DNA of 64,000 bases from Afipia sp. GTDB taxonomy: Bacteria; Pseudomonadota; Alphaproteobacteria; Rhizobiales; Xanthobacteraceae. Numbering within the stretch: the first letter of the stretch is position 1; each line of letters starts with the position of its first letter. Below, piece by piece: positions 54,997 through 63,086 of this stretch. The notes under the pieces are model-generated. The model was not told the DNA's origin and ran no database searches. It saw only the letters and a program-made list of their open reading frames with translations. The translations under genes were made by a program, and so were the position numbers. The stretch lies in NCBI GenBank assembly GCA_017308595.1, contig JAFKER010000010.1:124001-188000 (forward strand). The letters run 5' to 3'.

Positions 54997-56196
54997 TTAT
55001 CTGGGAATGCGCACGGCTTTGTTCGCCACCATCTGATCAATGGCTGCATCGGCATACCCGAGTTCGCGCAATACATCGCGGGAATGCTCGCCGACACGCG
55101 GCGCCGGACCGCCGATCGCAGCCTTGTTGACCTCGAAAATCGCCGCAGGCTTTGGCTGGCGCACACGGCCCACCGTCGGCTGATCGAATTCCTCGATCAA
55201 GCCGCGTGCGACAACCTGATCGTTGTTGATGATCTCGCCGCGGCGCAGGATCGGCGAGCACGGCACATCGGCCGCATCCAGACGCTCCAGCCATTCGGCG
55301 GTGGTGCGCTGGCTGATATATTCCTGCATCTTGTTGATACGCGCAGTGGCGTTGACGAAGCGCGCGCTTGGCGTTGCGAACCGTTCGTCCTTCTCAAGCT
55401 CCGGGTCGCCCGAGGCCTTGCAGAAGCCCTGCCATTCGGAATCCGAAATGGTGCCGGCGGTGATGTAGCCGTCCAATGTCTTGAACACGAGGTCGGGACG
55501 ATCGTTCGGATCGGCTGCAGCAGCCTCGGAGCCGACCACCGTGTATTGCATCATGCCTTCCGGCCACAGATACGAGATCATGGCGTCCAGCATCGCGACC
55601 TGAATATGATCGCCCTTGCCCGTTTTCTCGCGGGCATAGAGCGCCGAGGACACAGCCTGCGCGGTAAACACCGACGTGGTCTTGTCGCAAACAATGGTGC
55701 GGATCATCTGCGGCCGGTTGGTTACCGGCTGCGACTGAATATCGGCGAAGCCCGACAGCGCCTGGACAATCGGGTCATAGACCCGCTTCTTGACGTATGG
55801 ACCGGAGTCTCCAACCCCGCTGATAGAGACATAGATCAGGCGCGGATACTTCTTGCGCAACTCCTCATGGCCCAGCCCGAGGCGCTCCATCGTGCCCGGA
55901 CGGAAATTCTGCACCAGCACATCCGCCTGCGAAGCCAGTTTGGCCAGCACTTCCCGGCCCGCGTCGCTCTTGATGTCGATCGACAGCGAGCGCTTGCCGC
56001 GGTTGCACGACACGAAGAGTGCGGAGAATTCACCCGCCGCATCGATCAGCGTCCGGCTTCGGCGCGTGCCGTCGCCGCCGATCGGCTCGATCTTCAGAAC
56101 ATCCGCGCCCTGATCGGCAAGAAACATCGTCGCATACGGACCCGACACCACCGCCGTCAGATCAAGAACGCGGACGCCACTCAGAGGACCGGACAT
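54997..56196 (-). CDS. Family III CoA-transferase (CaiB/BaiF)
   Basis: 399 residues from ATG 56196 (GGGAAG upstream). The catalytic Asp is Asp141 in RVYDPIVQALSGF. The start LSGVRVLDLTAVVSGPYATMFLADQGADVLKIEP is typical of the family. It moves CoA between carboxylic acids without energy from ATP. It is downstream of the isomerase-like gene by 73 bases. Confidence 0.93.
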   Translation of the reverse strand: MSGPLSGVRVLDLTAVVSGPYATMFLADQGADVLKIEPIGGDGTRRSRTLIDAAGEFSALFVSCNRGKRSLSIDIKSDAGREVLAKLASQADVLVQNFRPGTMERLGLGHEELRKKYPRLIYVSISGVGDSGPYVKKRVYDPIVQALSGFADIQSQPVTNRPQMIRTIVCDKTTSVFTAQAVSSALYAREKTGKGDHIQVAMLDAMISYLWPEGMMQYTVVGSEAAAADPNDRPDLVFKTLDGYITAGTISDSEWQGFCKASGDPELEKDERFATPSARFVNATARINKMQEYISQRTTAEWLERLDAADVPCSPILRRGEIINNDQVVARGLIEEFDQPTVGRVRQPKPAAIFEVNKAAIGGPAPRVGEHSRDVLRELGYADAAIDQMVANKAVRIPR

Positions 56197-56269
56197 TGGC
56201 TTCTTCCCTATCGTGAAGGATCTTTCCACGGATGTTCCGGGTGCCAAGGCACCCGGTTATTAGTCCGGT

Positions 56270-56908
56270 TCAAGCAGACTTTGTTTTTGCAGCGCCAAGC
56301 TGTTCGACAATCGATTCCTCGACATCGCGCAGTTGATCCTTGCCGAAGAACATTTCCTTGCCGACGAAAAAGGTCGGCGAGCCGAATGCGCCGCGATTGA
56401 CGGCGTCCGTCGTGACATCGATCAGTTTCTTCTTCACGTCGTCCTGCTGCGCTCGCGCAATCAGTTTGTCGATATCGATGCCCGACGAAATGAACGCCTG
56501 GCGAAAGGTCTCAATGTCGTCCATCTTTTTCGGCTCTTCCCACATGTGATGGTAGGCCGCGCGGAAATATGGCTCGAACACGCCTTCGAACTGCGCCGCC
56601 CATGCGCCGCGCATCAGCATCAGGGTGTTGACCGGAAAAAACGGATTCGGCTTGAATTTGGTGATGTTGTGCCGGCGGATGAAGCGCTGGGTTTCAAGCG
56701 CATTGTACTCCGGCTTGTTCTTGATGCCGCGGAGCGAGTCGAAAGGCGACATGTTGTTGGTCGCCTTGTAGATCCCGCCGAGGAGAACCGGGACATAGTC
56801 AAACTTGACGCCGGTTCGCTTTTCAATGCCCGGAAGTGCGTACTCCGCCAAATAGGCATTGGGGCTACCGAAATCGAACTGAAACTCGACCTTCAAGGGA
56901 CTTGCCAC
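56270..56908 (-). CDS. DsbA-family 2-hydroxychromene-2-carboxylate isomerase-like protein
   Basis: 212 residues. It starts KVEFQFDFGSPNAYLAEYALPGIEKRTG, with the Ser of the glutathione site in FGSPNAYLA, and ends with AFGSPTFFVGKEMFFGKDQLRDVEE. This is the thioredoxin-fold, glutathione-dependent HCCA isomerase / GST-kappa family, which isomerises aromatic ring-cleavage intermediates. It has a strong promoter, is divergent from HxlR, and is co-transcribed with the CoA-transferase. Confidence 0.88.
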   Translation of the reverse strand: MASPLKVEFQFDFGSPNAYLAEYALPGIEKRTGVKFDYVPVLLGGIYKATNNMSPFDSLRGIKNKPEYNALETQRFIRRHNITKFKPNPFFPVNTLMLMRGAWAAQFEGVFEPYFRAAYHHMWEEPKKMDDIETFRQAFISSGIDIDKLIARAQQDDVKKKLIDVTTDAVNRGAFGSPTFFVGKEMFFGKDQLRDVEESIVEQLGAAKTKSA

Positions 56909-56977
56909 TGCTTTCCTCCTTTGCCGCTCTTGACGGGCGCACTTTAAGCCGACGCCCTTGGGTGGAGCGACAGCATC

Positions 56978-57006
56978 TTCATAGAGTTCTAAAATCGAAC
57001 TGTCAA
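56978..57006 (-). promoter_or_regulatory. Promoter with GTTC-N7-GAAC operator (isomerase / CoA-transferase)
   Basis: On the minus strand TTGACA (57006-57001) and TATGAA (56983-56978) are separated by exactly 17 bases. The spacer holds the palindrome GTTC-N7-GAAC (56986-57000). This is the best promoter of the three that share the motif. Confidence 0.75.
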
Positions 57007-57079
57007 TTCGATCGGTGTTTCTGCCTCGAATTTTCAGTCAAAATGCTCCGAATAGGACTTTTGTCCAACTCAGTGCCTA

Positions 57080-57108
57080 TTTAGAATGGTATCGAGGCAG
57101 GTTATAAT
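57080..57108 (+). promoter_or_regulatory. Promoter of the HxlR gene
   Basis: TTTAGA (57080-57085) and a perfect TATAAT (57103-57108) are 17 bases apart, with the expected start about 30 bases upstream of the ATG at 57144. Confidence 0.65.
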
Positions 57109-57143
57109 CTTAGCCACCTATTCGCTGCGAACCGGAGACGACC

Positions 57144-57665
57144 ATGAGATGGGACGAACTTGAAGAAGAGCCGTGTTCCATGGCCCGCACCATTGGCGTC
57201 ATCGGCGACCGTTGGAGTCTGCTGATCCTGCGGGAATGTTTTCTGCGGACCCGCCGATTTGAGGCTTTCCAGTCCGCATTGGGCATCACCCGCCACCTCC
57301 TCGCCGAGCGACTGAAGAAGCTGGTCCGCCTTGGCGTCCTGCGGCGTGTTGCTTATCAAGAATCTCCGAAACGGCACGAATATATCCTGACCCAGAAAGG
57401 TCTCGATCTCTACCCGATCATGATGGCGATCGTTCACTGGGGCGATATCCACATGGTGGATGAGCGCGGCCGCCCGTTGCTTCACGAACACCAGAAGTGC
57501 GGACACGTCTTCAATCCTGTTACCGTCTGCTCCGAATGCGGCGAACCGCTGCTCGCCAAGGAGGTCCACGTCCATCCTGGTCCCGGCGCCCGGCCAAAGA
57601 TCGATTCACCGAAACCCGCTAAGGTCGCTAAAGCCAAGACGGCGCGGAAGGCCCGCGCCGCCTGA
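57144..57665 (+). CDS. HxlR family transcriptional regulator with C-terminal zinc-ribbon-like tail
   Basis: 173 residues. The winged helix (CSMARTIGVIGDRWSLLILRECFLR and ITRHLLAERLKKLVRLGVLRR) is classic HxlR. A C-terminal extension has KCGHVFNPVTVCSECG, suggesting a zinc-binding tail, and ends in a basic Lys/Ala/Arg stretch. It is the only regulator in the catabolic region and is divergent from a target-like promoter, so it is the best candidate for binding the GTTC-N7-GAAC sites. Confidence 0.9.
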   Translation: MRWDELEEEPCSMARTIGVIGDRWSLLILRECFLRTRRFEAFQSALGITRHLLAERLKKLVRLGVLRRVAYQESPKRHEYILTQKGLDLYPIMMAIVHWGDIHMVDERGRPLLHEHQKCGHVFNPVTVCSECGEPLLAKEVHVHPGPGARPKIDSPKPAKVAKAKTARKARAA

Positions 57666-57679
57666 CGACCGCAGCGCGG

Positions 57680-57706
57680 CCGCCTGCATTTCTCAGGCGC
57701 TCTTTT
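57680..57706 (+). terminator. Terminator of the HxlR gene
   Basis: Stem CGCCTG (57681-57686) with CAGGCG (57694-57699), then CTCTTTT. It overlaps the end of the convergent ligase gene. Confidence 0.5.
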
Positions 57707-59324
57707 GCGATGCATAGTGACCGGCAAAGCGATGACGCAGCTCCATCTTCTGTACTTTGCCTGTCGCGCCATACGTCAGTGCATCGACGAAGACGATATC
57801 GTCCGGCATCCACCATTTCGCAATCTTGCCTTCCAAAAATGCGAAGATCGACTTTTCCGTGGCCGGCGCTGAGGCCGACCTCACCACGACAAGCAACGGA
57901 CGTTCCTCCCACTGAGGATGCGGAATGCCGATCACCGCAGCTTCAGCAACGCCGGGACAACCGATCGCCAGATTTTCGACATCGATCGAACTGATCCATT
58001 CACCGCCGGACTTGATGACGTCCTTCGCCCGATCGGTGATCTGGATGTAATTGTCCTCATCCATGACGGCGAGGTCACCCGTGTTGAACCATCCGTCTTC
58101 GAGCAACGGTTTTTCATCACGGTAATAGCCGTTAAGCACCCATGGTCCACGCACCATCAGGCGGCCGCTGGACACTCCGTCCCGCGGCAATTCCCTGCCC
58201 TTCTCATCCGCGATTTTTACATCGACACCGAACAGCGGCTGTCCCTGCATGGTCTTGCGGCGAAGTTGCTCCTCTGGGGAGGATTTCGCGACCTTGCGTG
58301 ATGGCTGCGGCGTTGTGCCGGTCGGGCTCGTCTCCGTCATGCCCCAGATGTGATTGACCGAGACACCGAGGCGCTCGAAGCCTTCCATCATGCTTGGTGC
58401 AGGAGCAGATCCCGCAACCGCGATCCGTTTCAGCGTCCCCGCGCCTCGCCCTTGCTCCGTGAAATGCTGAAGCAGCTTGGTGTAAAGCGTCGGGACACCG
58501 GCGGTCAGCGTCACCCCTTCGCTTTCGATCAGTTCAGCAATGCTTGCAGCATCGAGCTTCGGCCCGGGCAAAACCAGCTTTGCGCCCACCATCGGCGGCG
58601 TATAGGTAAATCCCCACGCACCATTCGCATGGAACATCGGCGTCATCGGCAGCACGGTGTCCTGAGCTGTAAAGCCAAAACTGTAGGCGCCGCTTTCCGT
58701 CAGGCAATGCAATACATCCGATCGGTGAGAATAAAGAACACCTTTGGGATTGCCCGTGGTCCCGGACGTATAGAACAGCGACGATGCAGATAACTCGTCG
58801 AACTCCGGCCAGACGTAGTCTGTATCGCCCGTTGCGATGAAATCTTCATAACATTGAAGATCGGGAATCGCCGTGGTCGCAGGCATCGAGTCCCGGTCTA
58901 CCATCATGACAAATAATCGTACCGTCGGAAGGTCCGGAGCCAGCTTTTCCACGAGAGGCAGAAACGAGCTTTCGAAGAAAAGGACTTTGTCCTCGGCATG
59001 GTTCGCTATGTAGATGATCTGTGCTGGAATCAGCCGCGGATTGATCGCGTGCCAGACCGCGCCCATCCCCGTGACGCCGTGCTCGATCTCGAAGTGGCGA
59101 TAATTGTTCCAGGCAAGTGTCGCAACGCGGTCGCTGTGCGCGACACCCCATCGTTGCAGAGCGCTGGCCAGCTGGCGTGTCCGGCGCGCGGCATCGCGAT
59201 AAGTATAGCGATGTATCGGTCCTTCAACCGTGCGCGACACGATTTCGGTATCGGCGTGAAAACGATCCGCGTGCCGCAACAGCGATGACAACAAAAGCGG
59301 CTGATTTTGCATAAGGCCTTTCAC
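57693..59324 (-). CDS. Fatty-acid-CoA ligase-like protein
   Basis: 543 residues from GTG 59324 (GGGGGAG upstream; ATG 59312 is an alternative). Adenylation motifs are clear: [42 protein letters not shown] and [14 protein letters not shown] with the catalytic Lys. Segment [11 protein letters not shown] binds the carboxylic acid side. It is a second ligase in this region, distinct from the one at 51684. The gene is separated from the binding-protein gene by a terminator, but could still be in the same regulon. Confidence 0.92.
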   Translation of the reverse strand: MKGLMQNQPLLLSSLLRHADRFHADTEIVSRTVEGPIHRYTYRDAARRTRQLASALQRWGVAHSDRVATLAWNNYRHFEIEHGVTGMGAVWHAINPRLIPAQIIYIANHAEDKVLFFESSFLPLVEKLAPDLPTVRLFVMMVDRDSMPATTAIPDLQCYEDFIATGDTDYVWPEFDELSASSLFYTSGTTGNPKGVLYSHRSDVLHCLTESGAYSFGFTAQDTVLPMTPMFHANGAWGFTYTPPMVGAKLVLPGPKLDAASIAELIESEGVTLTAGVPTLYTKLLQHFTEQGRGAGTLKRIAVAGSAPAPSMMEGFERLGVSVNHIWGMTETSPTGTTPQPSRKVAKSSPEEQLRRKTMQGQPLFGVDVKIADEKGRELPRDGVSSGRLMVRGPWVLNGYYRDEKPLLEDGWFNTGDLAVMDEDNYIQITDRAKDVIKSGGEWISSIDVENLAIGCPGVAEAAVIGIPHPQWEERPLLVVVRSASAPATEKSIFAFLEGKIAKWWMPDDIVFVDALTYGATGKVQKMELRHRFAGHYASQKSA

Positions 59325-59355
59325 GCCTTCTCCCCCTTATTTCAGAGCTGTCCAT

Positions 59356-59388
59356 GCAAAAGGCCGGCGCTTTAAAAGCGCCGGCCTG
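59356..59388 (-). terminator. Terminator of the binding-protein gene
   Basis: Stem GGCCGGCGCTTT (59362-59373) with AAAGCGCCGGCC (59375-59386), followed on the minus strand by TTTTGC. It lies between the binding-protein and ligase genes. Confidence 0.85.
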
Positions 59389-59400
59389 CACGATTCGAAA

Positions 59401-60600
59401 CTATTCCGATTTCGCGTCGAGCACTTCGCTAAACTGATCCCAGCTATCGCCAGTCCAGCGCTGCAGGCGCATCTGCGTGAAATCCTGGTTTACCGCTTCG
59501 CTTGTATTGACCAGAACACCCGGCAACACAGTCGGCAGAACGATTCCCTTGAGATTCTTGGCCTGCTTCAGGATGTTTGCACGTGACAGGTCGTTGCCGC
59601 ATTGCTTGATGATCTGCTCAAGGATCATTCCCTGCGTGTATCCGAAGAGATAGTTGCCATCCGATATATCGACGCCCGGCATATATTTATCGATAAAGGC
59701 CCGATAGTCGTTCATGCCCTTATCTTTGTCCCACTTGGTGTCCGTTGGATCCTTCGTAAACGTTCCGACGATCACACCGACCGATTTGTCCAAGCCAGCA
59801 GGCTTTAAGGTCGCGCCGACAGAACTGGATGGATAATTCAAGATCAGCGTTGGCTTCCATCCAATTTCGGACGCCTTGCGGATAGCCTGAGCTGCAAATT
59901 TTGGCGTTCCGGCAACCAGAAGAGCGTCAGCACCTGTGCTTTTCAGATTCACGATCTGCGAATCCACTGTGGGATCTGCGATTTCATACGCGGCTGTGAC
60001 AACACGCTTATCGAACTCGTCCTTCATGAACTCTTTGAAGGCAATAACGTAGTCCTTACCGAGATCGTCATTTTGATAGAGGATCGCGTATTTTTTCCCG
60101 GGCAAGGTCTTGTTCAAAAACTTCGCATAAATTTTTCCTTCGGTAACGAAGCTGACAAGACTCGTCGTCGTAACCGGGAAATTCACGACGTCGGTGAACT
60201 TGTTCGAGCCGCTCACGATGCCGAGCGCAGGAACCTTCTTGCTCGTCAGATATTTTGCTGTTGCCGTATTGCCAGGCGTTCCCAGTTGTCCAAACATGAA
60301 AGCAACTTCATCGCTTTCGACCAGCTTGCGAACGTGTTCGACGGCCTTTGGCGGACTGTATGCATCGTCGTAGGCAATGTAATTGATCTTACGGCCATTG
60401 ATGCCGCCGCGATCGTTGATGGACTGGACGTAGGCAAGCACGCCCTTTCCGACGAGACCAATGGATGACGCCGGTCCACTAAACGGAAACACACCGCCGA
60501 CCTTGATCTCCGCTGCCGTAACGCCCGGCGTATCGGCTGCAAAAGCCGCGCCCGACAGCCCCAGCAGCAATGCCAACGCAAGCTTTAAACTTTTGAACAT
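59401..60600 (-). CDS. Branched-chain-type ABC transporter substrate-binding protein
   Basis: 399 residues from ATG 60600, preceded by GGGAGGAG. A signal peptide (MFKSLKLALALLLGLSGAAFA) is followed by AADTPGVTAAEIKVGGVFPFSGPASSIGLVGKG, the N-terminus of LivK/AmiC-like periplasmic binding proteins. Members bind branched-chain amino acids, amides or aromatic acids. No permease or ATPase gene lies nearby, so it must work with transporter parts encoded elsewhere or serve as a sensor. It carries the operator motif in its promoter. Confidence 0.9.
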   Translation of the reverse strand: MFKSLKLALALLLGLSGAAFAADTPGVTAAEIKVGGVFPFSGPASSIGLVGKGVLAYVQSINDRGGINGRKINYIAYDDAYSPPKAVEHVRKLVESDEVAFMFGQLGTPGNTATAKYLTSKKVPALGIVSGSNKFTDVVNFPVTTTSLVSFVTEGKIYAKFLNKTLPGKKYAILYQNDDLGKDYVIAFKEFMKDEFDKRVVTAAYEIADPTVDSQIVNLKSTGADALLVAGTPKFAAQAIRKASEIGWKPTLILNYPSSSVGATLKPAGLDKSVGVIVGTFTKDPTDTKWDKDKGMNDYRAFIDKYMPGVDISDGNYLFGYTQGMILEQIIKQCGNDLSRANILKQAKNLKGIVLPTVLPGVLVNTSEAVNQDFTQMRLQRWTGDSWDQFSEVLDAKSE

Positions 60601-60912
60601 GTCGCTCCTCCCTGGTGGATGGCCCGCGCGATTGCACGCCCACATTCCCTCTGATTGCGCCGTTCCGGCCGCTGTTGACCGAAGTTAAAGTTCTATTTTT
60701 GAACTAGTCAAGCGCGATAAGACAGGGGAGTTGCCGTTGGAGGGATCACAGAGGTATCGAATTTCACGCTAAATAGCTGTTTCCGGAGCAAAATTCGCTC
60801 GGATTGAGATGTGAATATATAAGTTCTTTTTACAGACTTTATCAGCAATCCATCGACACCCCCGCGCGGGATACCTACAAAGGCCAAAGCCGGAAATCAG
60901 CTTCTGTTGCGA
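60601..60912. other. Gene-free promoter region of the binding protein
   Basis: 312 bases with no credible gene. It holds the promoter and operator at 60683-60711. A half-site resembling the operator (GTTCTTTTTAC at 60823-60833) occurs further upstream. No clear terminator for the GT39 gene was found. Confidence 0.5.
60683..60711 (-). promoter_or_regulatory. Promoter with GTTC-N7-GAAC operator (binding protein)
   Basis: On the minus strand TTGACT (60711-60706) and TTAACT (60688-60683) are 17 bases apart. The palindrome GTTC-N7-GAAC (60690-60704) lies in the spacer. The TTGAC and palindrome match those at 53304 and 56986. Confidence 0.65.
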
Positions 60913-62418
60913 TCAGCGCGTCGTGCGAGGTGGTACGAGAAGCGCGATAATGCGCGATGGTACGCCCGTCTTGCGCCAAAACTCCGGCGTAACGACGAAA
61001 TCGAGAGTTGTTGCATCCGATGCAACGGCCGCGACCTGCTTCAGCCAGAAGCGGCATGTCTCTTCATCGGGCAGACACATGGTCGCCCATCCACTGCGTA
61101 GTACTTCCGCGGACGGAATCTGCCAGACATATTGCTGATCGAACGGCACATTGAACGCCGGATGATCCGGAGAATAGAATGACAGCGCCATCGCGAGCTT
61201 GTCGCCGCTGACCGTCCTAAGCGGCACCGGCGAGAGCTGCCGCCAGCGTTGCATGACCTCGGCCGCTGCAAGAGCGTAGTAATTTCGGCCCTCGCTGAAC
61301 GGATGTCCATTCCTGTACCATGCATGGGCAGGACCGATCAAAACGGCTGCCACCGTTATCGCAAGGACGCCAGCGGCAAGCCTGCGCGTTTCCATTCTGG
61401 GGACTGCGAAACGGGCGGCACAGACCGCGACCAGCACAAAAACATACAACCCTGGTGAAGCCCATACCGCTGTCAAGGAACTTCTGAGAAACAGGCTCAC
61501 CAGCGGCGGGGCAATGATCGCACCGGTCGCAATCAGCAACAACAGAGCCAGACCTGGATCCAGCGGACTGAAATCCCTGAGATAGCCTCCGATCCGTGTA
61601 CGGATCATGATTGCCCATACCACCAATGGCAACACCAGCGTTCCCGCCAGCCCGAGCAAGAAGCCCAGGCTGGATGTAACCGCACGTCCTGCAGTCAAAC
61701 CACCGTGAACCGCCAAGGCGTAACCGAACGGACTCGTTCCTGAGGTGAGCATCCAATGCGCATGCGGTGCCAGCAAAGCCGCCCCTGCCGCCGCCGACAT
61801 CCACGGGGCGGGCGAAGTAAAATATGCCCGGCGTCCGGAATGCCAGATTGCAGCAAAGATAAACCCGACGATCAGAAATGCGGAATAGTACTTCCCCAGG
61901 ATCGCCAACGCGCCAGCCAGACCGGCCGCGATTGCCCATGCTGCGCTTCGGGTTTCGAATGACCGCAGAAAGCAGTAGATCGCCAATGGCCAGACCGCGA
62001 ATAGAACCGAGTTCGCGTTAAAGCGTTGCGCTTGAAACTGATAGACCGGCAATAGCATCAACAGCAGCAGGACGATGGCGCGCTTCTCGCCACTCACGAA
62101 CCGCCGTGCCGTGAGGTCAATGATCCAGAGTGCAATCGCTGCGTTGACCATGGCCAGCAAGTGAAAGGACCAGTCACGCACCGGAAAAACCAGCATCCAG
62201 AGATGCGTCACCCATCCCATGAGCGGCGGATGCTTGGCGCCGCCCCAGTCCAGCGTCCGCCCGCTGACCCAGGCTTCGATGACATCGGGATGCAGGCCGG
62301 CATTCTGGTACGCGAGAACGAGAAACGCGGTCCACAGCATGACAAAGACCGCAAGCAGCAGCGGAATGCCCCACCCTTCTTCAACGCCATCGAGCCACCT
62401 ATCGAGAAGCGAGGCCAT
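60913..62418 (-). CDS. GT39-like membrane glycosyltransferase
   Basis: 501 residues from ATG 62418 with about eleven or twelve membrane segments. The first periplasmic loop has Asp in LHPDVIEAW and KHPPLMGW, typical of ArnT/PMT-fold (GT39/GT83) enzymes that take a sugar from a lipid carrier. The second half has a periplasmic domain. It may decorate lipid A, a polysaccharide or a protein. It lies 44 bases after the NeuD-like gene in the same direction. Confidence 0.85.
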   Translation of the reverse strand: MASLLDRWLDGVEEGWGIPLLLAVFVMLWTAFLVLAYQNAGLHPDVIEAWVSGRTLDWGGAKHPPLMGWVTHLWMLVFPVRDWSFHLLAMVNAAIALWIIDLTARRFVSGEKRAIVLLLLMLLPVYQFQAQRFNANSVLFAVWPLAIYCFLRSFETRSAAWAIAAGLAGALAILGKYYSAFLIVGFIFAAIWHSGRRAYFTSPAPWMSAAAGAALLAPHAHWMLTSGTSPFGYALAVHGGLTAGRAVTSSLGFLLGLAGTLVLPLVVWAIMIRTRIGGYLRDFSPLDPGLALLLLIATGAIIAPPLVSLFLRSSLTAVWASPGLYVFVLVAVCAARFAVPRMETRRLAAGVLAITVAAVLIGPAHAWYRNGHPFSEGRNYYALAAAEVMQRWRQLSPVPLRTVSGDKLAMALSFYSPDHPAFNVPFDQQYVWQIPSAEVLRSGWATMCLPDEETCRFWLKQVAAVASDATTLDFVVTPEFWRKTGVPSRIIALLVPPRTTR

Positions 62419-62462
62419 GCAGCGACATTTCTCCTGTTGCAACAGGGTTCGGAATAAATCGT

Positions 62463-63086
62463 CTAACGGACCTGCCTCGCAGGCACGCCGGCATAAGTCC
62501 CGCTTTGCGTGATCGGCTTCACAACGACCGTTCCGGCTCCCAATATGACGTCATCACAGACCGAGCATTTGTCGATCACGGTGCTACCCGTTCCAGCGAA
62601 GACAAAATCGCCCAATCTGCTTGCTCCCGCCAGCACTGTATTGACTGAAACGTGGGTGAATTGTCCGACCACGCAGTCGTGTTCGACAATTGATCCCGTG
62701 TTAAGAATGCAGCCCTTCCCAACCACGGCCATTGGTCCGACATGGGCGTGATGGCCGATAAACGTGCCTGCACCGATAACAGTGCCAACGCCAACCGTGG
62801 CCGACGGCGCGATCACTGTGGCAATGGGCCAGTCTTGCGCTGTGATGGCTTCAACCTGAGCCTGCCTTTGCCGGTTATCACCCGCTGCGGGAAAACACGC
62901 CCAACCTTCCGGCAAAACGCTCGCGAACGCCCTGACGATCGGAAAGCCCTGAAAGCTCTCTCCGTCGCGCGCATTTGCGTCAGCAAAGCACAACTGACGG
63001 ATGCCGGACGCCAACGCAACATCGGCAACACTGCGCGCGTGTCCGCCGAAGCCAAAGATTCGCAGACCGGCCGGAATTTCTGTCAT
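62463..63086 (-). CDS. NeuD-like sugar O-/N-acetyltransferase
   Basis: 207 residues. An N-terminal Rossmann part (IFGFGGHARSVADVAL) precedes left-handed beta-helix hexapeptide repeats (IAPSATVGVGTVIGAGTFIGHHAHVGPMAVV). The His pair (NTGSIVEHDCVVG) is the acetyltransferase base. PglD and NeuD use acetyl-CoA to modify UDP-sugars or sialic acids. Its ATG overlaps the upstream glycosyltransferase stop by four bases. Confidence 0.92.
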   Translation of the reverse strand: MTEIPAGLRIFGFGGHARSVADVALASGIRQLCFADANARDGESFQGFPIVRAFASVLPEGWACFPAAGDNRQRQAQVEAITAQDWPIATVIAPSATVGVGTVIGAGTFIGHHAHVGPMAVVGKGCILNTGSIVEHDCVVGQFTHVSVNTVLAGASRLGDFVFAGTGSTVIDKCSVCDDVILGAGTVVVKPITQSGTYAGVPARQVR

